The notes under the pieces: generated by a model
What the model saw: only the letters and a program-made list of their open reading frames with translations
The model's database searches: none
Told to the model about the DNA's origin: nothing
Assembly: GCA_020847375.1 (NCBI GenBank)
Contig: JADLCB010000019.1
Coordinates: 186,001-250,000, forward strand
Origin: Phycisphaerales bacterium
GTDB taxonomy: Bacteria > Planctomycetota > Phycisphaerae > Tepidisphaerales > Tepidisphaeraceae
Reading direction: 5' to 3'
Length of the DNA stretch: 64,000 nucleotides
Translations under genes and position numbers: made by a program
Shown: piece by piece, positions 61,529-64,000 of the stretch
Position numbering within the stretch: the first letter of the stretch is position 1
How the letters are laid out: every line of letters begins with the position of its first letter

Positions 61529-64000
61529 TTAATCGGCTGCGGCTGAATCATGCGCCACGCCTGTCGGTGCCAGATCGATTGGCGGGAATGATTCGTAGGT
61601 TCGTATTCCTGGTTTAATGGAGACAGCCTGAGGCTGCGGCGTGCTGATCGTAACGACCACGCGGTTCAGGTGGGTGCGGGCGACACGGCGCACCTGATCC
61701 AACGAAACAGCGCGGATGCGATCGGTGTTGGTCAGATAATGCTGGTAGCCCAGACCATACAGCTCATCCAGCGCTGCTGCCGTCGCCTGCTCATCAGCGG
61801 TTTCGCGTTGCATGGCCTCGTTAATCACCATGAGGTGTTTGGCGCGGTTGAACCAATCCGGAATCATGTCTGCATCGCTGCCCTGTACCCGCGCGATATT
61901 CTGCAGCATCAGATCAACGACCTGATTGACCTTGCCTGGTTCAGTGCCAGCGTAAGCGATAAACGCTCCGGGCAGGTCATGGCCCTGTCCGGGAGAGTTC
62001 ATGGCATGGACCACATACACCAACCCCTGGCCGCGCAAGACTTCGTGCAGATAGCCAGTGGGATACCCCTGGCCGCTGGTGATGGTATCGATCACATCCA
62101 GCGGATCGTTGACCGCCTGACCAATGGCATTGTCCGATTCAAAACCAATGACAATGCCAGCCAGCGGTTGCTGCGTTGGTTGAACTTCAACCCGCACAAC
62201 TTCAATGGCGGGAACCCCGGAGCTGGCAGCAGCCGGTGTTGAATCAGCCGGAACTTGGCGCCGTGCGCCAAGAGCGGGGCCTTGACCGACATAGCGGGTT
62301 GCCAGCTCGCGCGCCTGCGCCAGGGAAATATCGCCAAAAATCGAAATGACACGGGCCGAGGTCAGAACCTGGGCTGCATACCACTGTTTGAGATCATCGG
62401 GGACAAACTGTTCAACGTTTTTACGAAGCCCAATGGCCTGAAACTGGTAGGGGGAATTGTCCGGGCCATAAAATTGTTCACGGAAAAAGCGGAACGCCTG
62501 CGACTCCCAGCGCGCATCCTGCGAATCAATCGCAGCCAGTGTGCGCTGTTGCATCGTTTTCAATTCGCTTTCGGGAAAAGTGGGCGTGTTGATCACATCA
62601 GCGAAATGGGCAAAAGCATCGTCAAAATTATCGGCCAGCGACGACATGCGCCAGTACCAGGTATTATTGCCCATGGCGGTATCGAGCGTCCCGCCGATCG
62701 AGTCCCAGTAGGCAGCGATTTCCTGAGCGTCATGCCCGGCGGTACCGCGCGGCAGCATCGCCATGACCAGATTGCCAATGCCGTTGTTCTCCGCGGTTTC
62801 CCGGGTCAACCCGCCGAGGGCGTACATATTGGCATAGACCAGCGGCGTGGTGGTGATTCGGCGATGCAGCAGGATCGTGCCGTTGGGCAATTCGGTGCGG
62901 GTAATGGAGGACGATTGATCGGCAGTGCTTTCTGTTGCATTGGCATGAGCCGGTTGCAGCAGATCAACCGCACGCTGCAGGCCTTGAGCGCCGACCATTT
63001 CCGCCGGCAGCAGGGTGGTGGTGATCAACCGCTGCGGGTTCAAATACTTGTTAGCGACGATTTGCAACTGCTCGGGTGTAACGAGCATGATCTGCTGGAT
63101 GTAGTTGTCGAAAAAGTGGGCATCGCCGGTGGTGATGTAATCATTAGCCATTGATTCCGCGATGCTCTCAGAAGTTTGCAGACCACGAATACGAGCGATT
63201 TTCAACTGAGTTTTAGCCCGCTCGATGCGATCGGCGCTGATGCCTTCTGTCTTGACGCGCTCGATGATCTGCATGACCGCATCCGTGGCAGCGCTGATTT
63301 TTTCGGGATCGAGACGCATGGAGATGGAAAAAGAACCCTGGACATACGCCGGCGTCGGATTGCCGGCAGCGATGCTGTTGACCAGGCGCTGGCGGTCGCG
63401 GATTTCCTCCACCAGCAGGGAGGATTGACCATCGCCCAGTACATCGGCCAGCAAATCCAGGGCGTACAGATCAGGGTCATCCAGGCGCACGCTGGGAAAC
63501 GCCAGATCCACGCTGGCCTGCCCAAGTTTGGGGAAAGTGGCCACGACGCTGCGCGGCGACAAAACTGCGGGTTCGTCGGGAATCTGGTGCGAGAATTCGC
63601 GGCCGGCCGGGATATCCACGTGCCGCTGGATCACGGTTAGCGCCGTCTGTGGATCAATATCACCAGCGACGACAAGAACCATGTTGTTGGGGACATAAGC
63701 CAGTTTGTAGTAGCTGTAAACATCATCACGACTCAACCCCTGAATGACTTTTTGATAGCCAATGACCGGCACGCGCGCAGGGCTGACATGATAGCGGTTG
63801 AGATTGGCCAGATAGTAAAACTGGCGAGATGGCTCACCCTTGCCTTTTTCCAGTTCACGCTGAACCACTTCATATTCGCGGGCGTACTCATCGGGGGTGA
63901 TTTTGGCACCCAGCAGCCAGTCGGTCAGCAGATCAACAGCCGCCGTCAGATTGTCCGGCGTGGTGTTGATGAAATAGGCGGTGCGGTCGGCGGTGGTGTA
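61529..64000 (-). CDS. M16-family zinc metallopeptidase (5' end outside window)
   Basis: At least 823 residues of an insulinase-type peptidase. Visible are the end of the first M16 domain (DLLTDWLLGAKITPDEYARE with VVQRELEKG, in which the Glu is the probable third ligand), the domain-2 region (VFALIGDGQSSLL-type segment DVLGDGQSSLLVEEIRDRQ), and the second half with MALPRGTAG and VISIFGDISLAQARELATRYVG. The HxxEH site must lie beyond 64000. The frame is open to the window edge; a GTG at 63868 is internal, not a start. The protein ends in PLDLAPTG-like sequence. It converges with tsf. Confidence 0.88.
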   Translation of the reverse strand, partial: YTTADRTAYFINTTPDNLTAAVDLLTDWLLGAKITPDEYAREYEVVQRELEKGKGEPSRQFYYLANLNRYHVSPARVPVIGYQKVIQGLSRDDVYSYYKLAYVPNNMVLVVAGDIDPQTALTVIQRHVDIPAGREFSHQIPDEPAVLSPRSVVATFPKLGQASVDLAFPSVRLDDPDLYALDLLADVLGDGQSSLLVEEIRDRQRLVNSIAAGNPTPAYVQGSFSISMRLDPEKISAATDAVMQIIERVKTEGISADRIERAKTQLKIARIRGLQTSESIAESMANDYITTGDAHFFDNYIQQIMLVTPEQLQIVANKYLNPQRLITTTLLPAEMVGAQGLQRAVDLLQPAHANATESTADQSSSITRTELPNGTILLHRRITTTPLVYANMYALGGLTRETAENNGIGNLVMAMLPRGTAGHDAQEIAAYWDSIGGTLDTAMGNNTWYWRMSSLADNFDDAFAHFADVINTPTFPESELKTMQQRTLAAIDSQDARWESQAFRFFREQFYGPDNSPYQFQAIGLRKNVEQFVPDDLKQWYAAQVLTSARVISIFGDISLAQARELATRYVGQGPALGARRQVPADSTPAAASSGVPAIEVVRVEVQPTQQPLAGIVIGFESDNAIGQAVNDPLDVIDTITSGQGYPTGYLHEVLRGQGLVYVVHAMNSPGQGHDLPGAFIAYAGTEPGKVNQVVDLMLQNIARVQGSDADMIPDWFNRAKHLMVINEAMQRETADEQATAAALDELYGLGYQHYLTNTDRIRAVSLDQVRRVARTHLNRVVVTISTPQPQAVSIKPGIRTYESFPPIDLAPTGVAHDSAAAD

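Noticed and set aside
62255..63154. 299-codon plus-strand frame opposite the M16 peptidase
   Set aside because: It mirrors a well-supported peptidase gene and has no family likeness.

Overview
This window most likely comes from a planctomycete of the class Phycisphaerae. That placement is an inference from gene content: PEP-CTERM proteins, pseudopilin-like proteins with a [14 protein letters not shown] leader and a C-terminal H-x9-DG element, DUF4838 and kelch surface proteins, a TPR-bearing orphan secretin, and a complete mreBCD-mrdA-rodA wall-elongation cluster. No tRNA, rRNA or CRISPR array was seen. Genes run off both edges: dprA on the left and an M16 peptidase on the right.

Region 1 (1-24 kb) is mostly housekeeping. 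On the minus strand it carries dprA, aroB, a CLC channel with CBS domains, and mutL. On the plus strand are two membrane proteins of unknown role, pdxJ and dapA. Then on the minus strand come a zinc peptidase, a 1280-residue secretin, truB, an ECF sigma / anti-sigma / STN-domain set, and trpA. A plus-strand MBL hydrolase closes the region. Three copies of a palindromic dispersed repeat (two full at 143 bp, one half) sit in gaps here.

Region 2 (21.9-31.1 kb, minus) reads mreB, mreC, mreD, mrdA, a DUF3592-like membrane protein, rodA, a lipoprotein and an arabinokinase-like GHMP kinase. The tight spacing suggests one long operon.

Region 3 (31.5-44.6 kb) holds a radical-SAM-like protein that has lost its iron-sulfur cysteines, a 1813-residue AsmA/DUF748-type protein, a lipoprotein, an adenylate kinase, a BchI/MoxR-like AAA ATPase and two tandem SGNH hydrolases.

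Region 4 (44.6-58.6 kb) is accessory. Three IS3-family remnants (about 44.6, 46.4 and 52.3 kb) and a phage terminase fragment mark it. One IS end directly abuts a two-gene module: a DUF6932-like nucleotidyltransferase and an unrecognised 307-residue partner, overlapping by ATGA. Between the last two IS remnants lies a plus-strand cassette: GntR regulator, PEP-CTERM protein, kelch protein, pseudopilin, beta-propeller glycosidase-like protein. Beyond it is a second, similar cassette: GntR/LacI hybrid regulator, DUF4838-LamG protein, pseudopilin, PEP-CTERM protein, sialidase-like propeller. These look like paired regulated modules for display of carbohydrate-active surface proteins.

Region 5 (58.8-64 kb) returns to core genes: a DUF4332 protein, rpsB and tsf with a clear terminator, then a convergent M16 peptidase.
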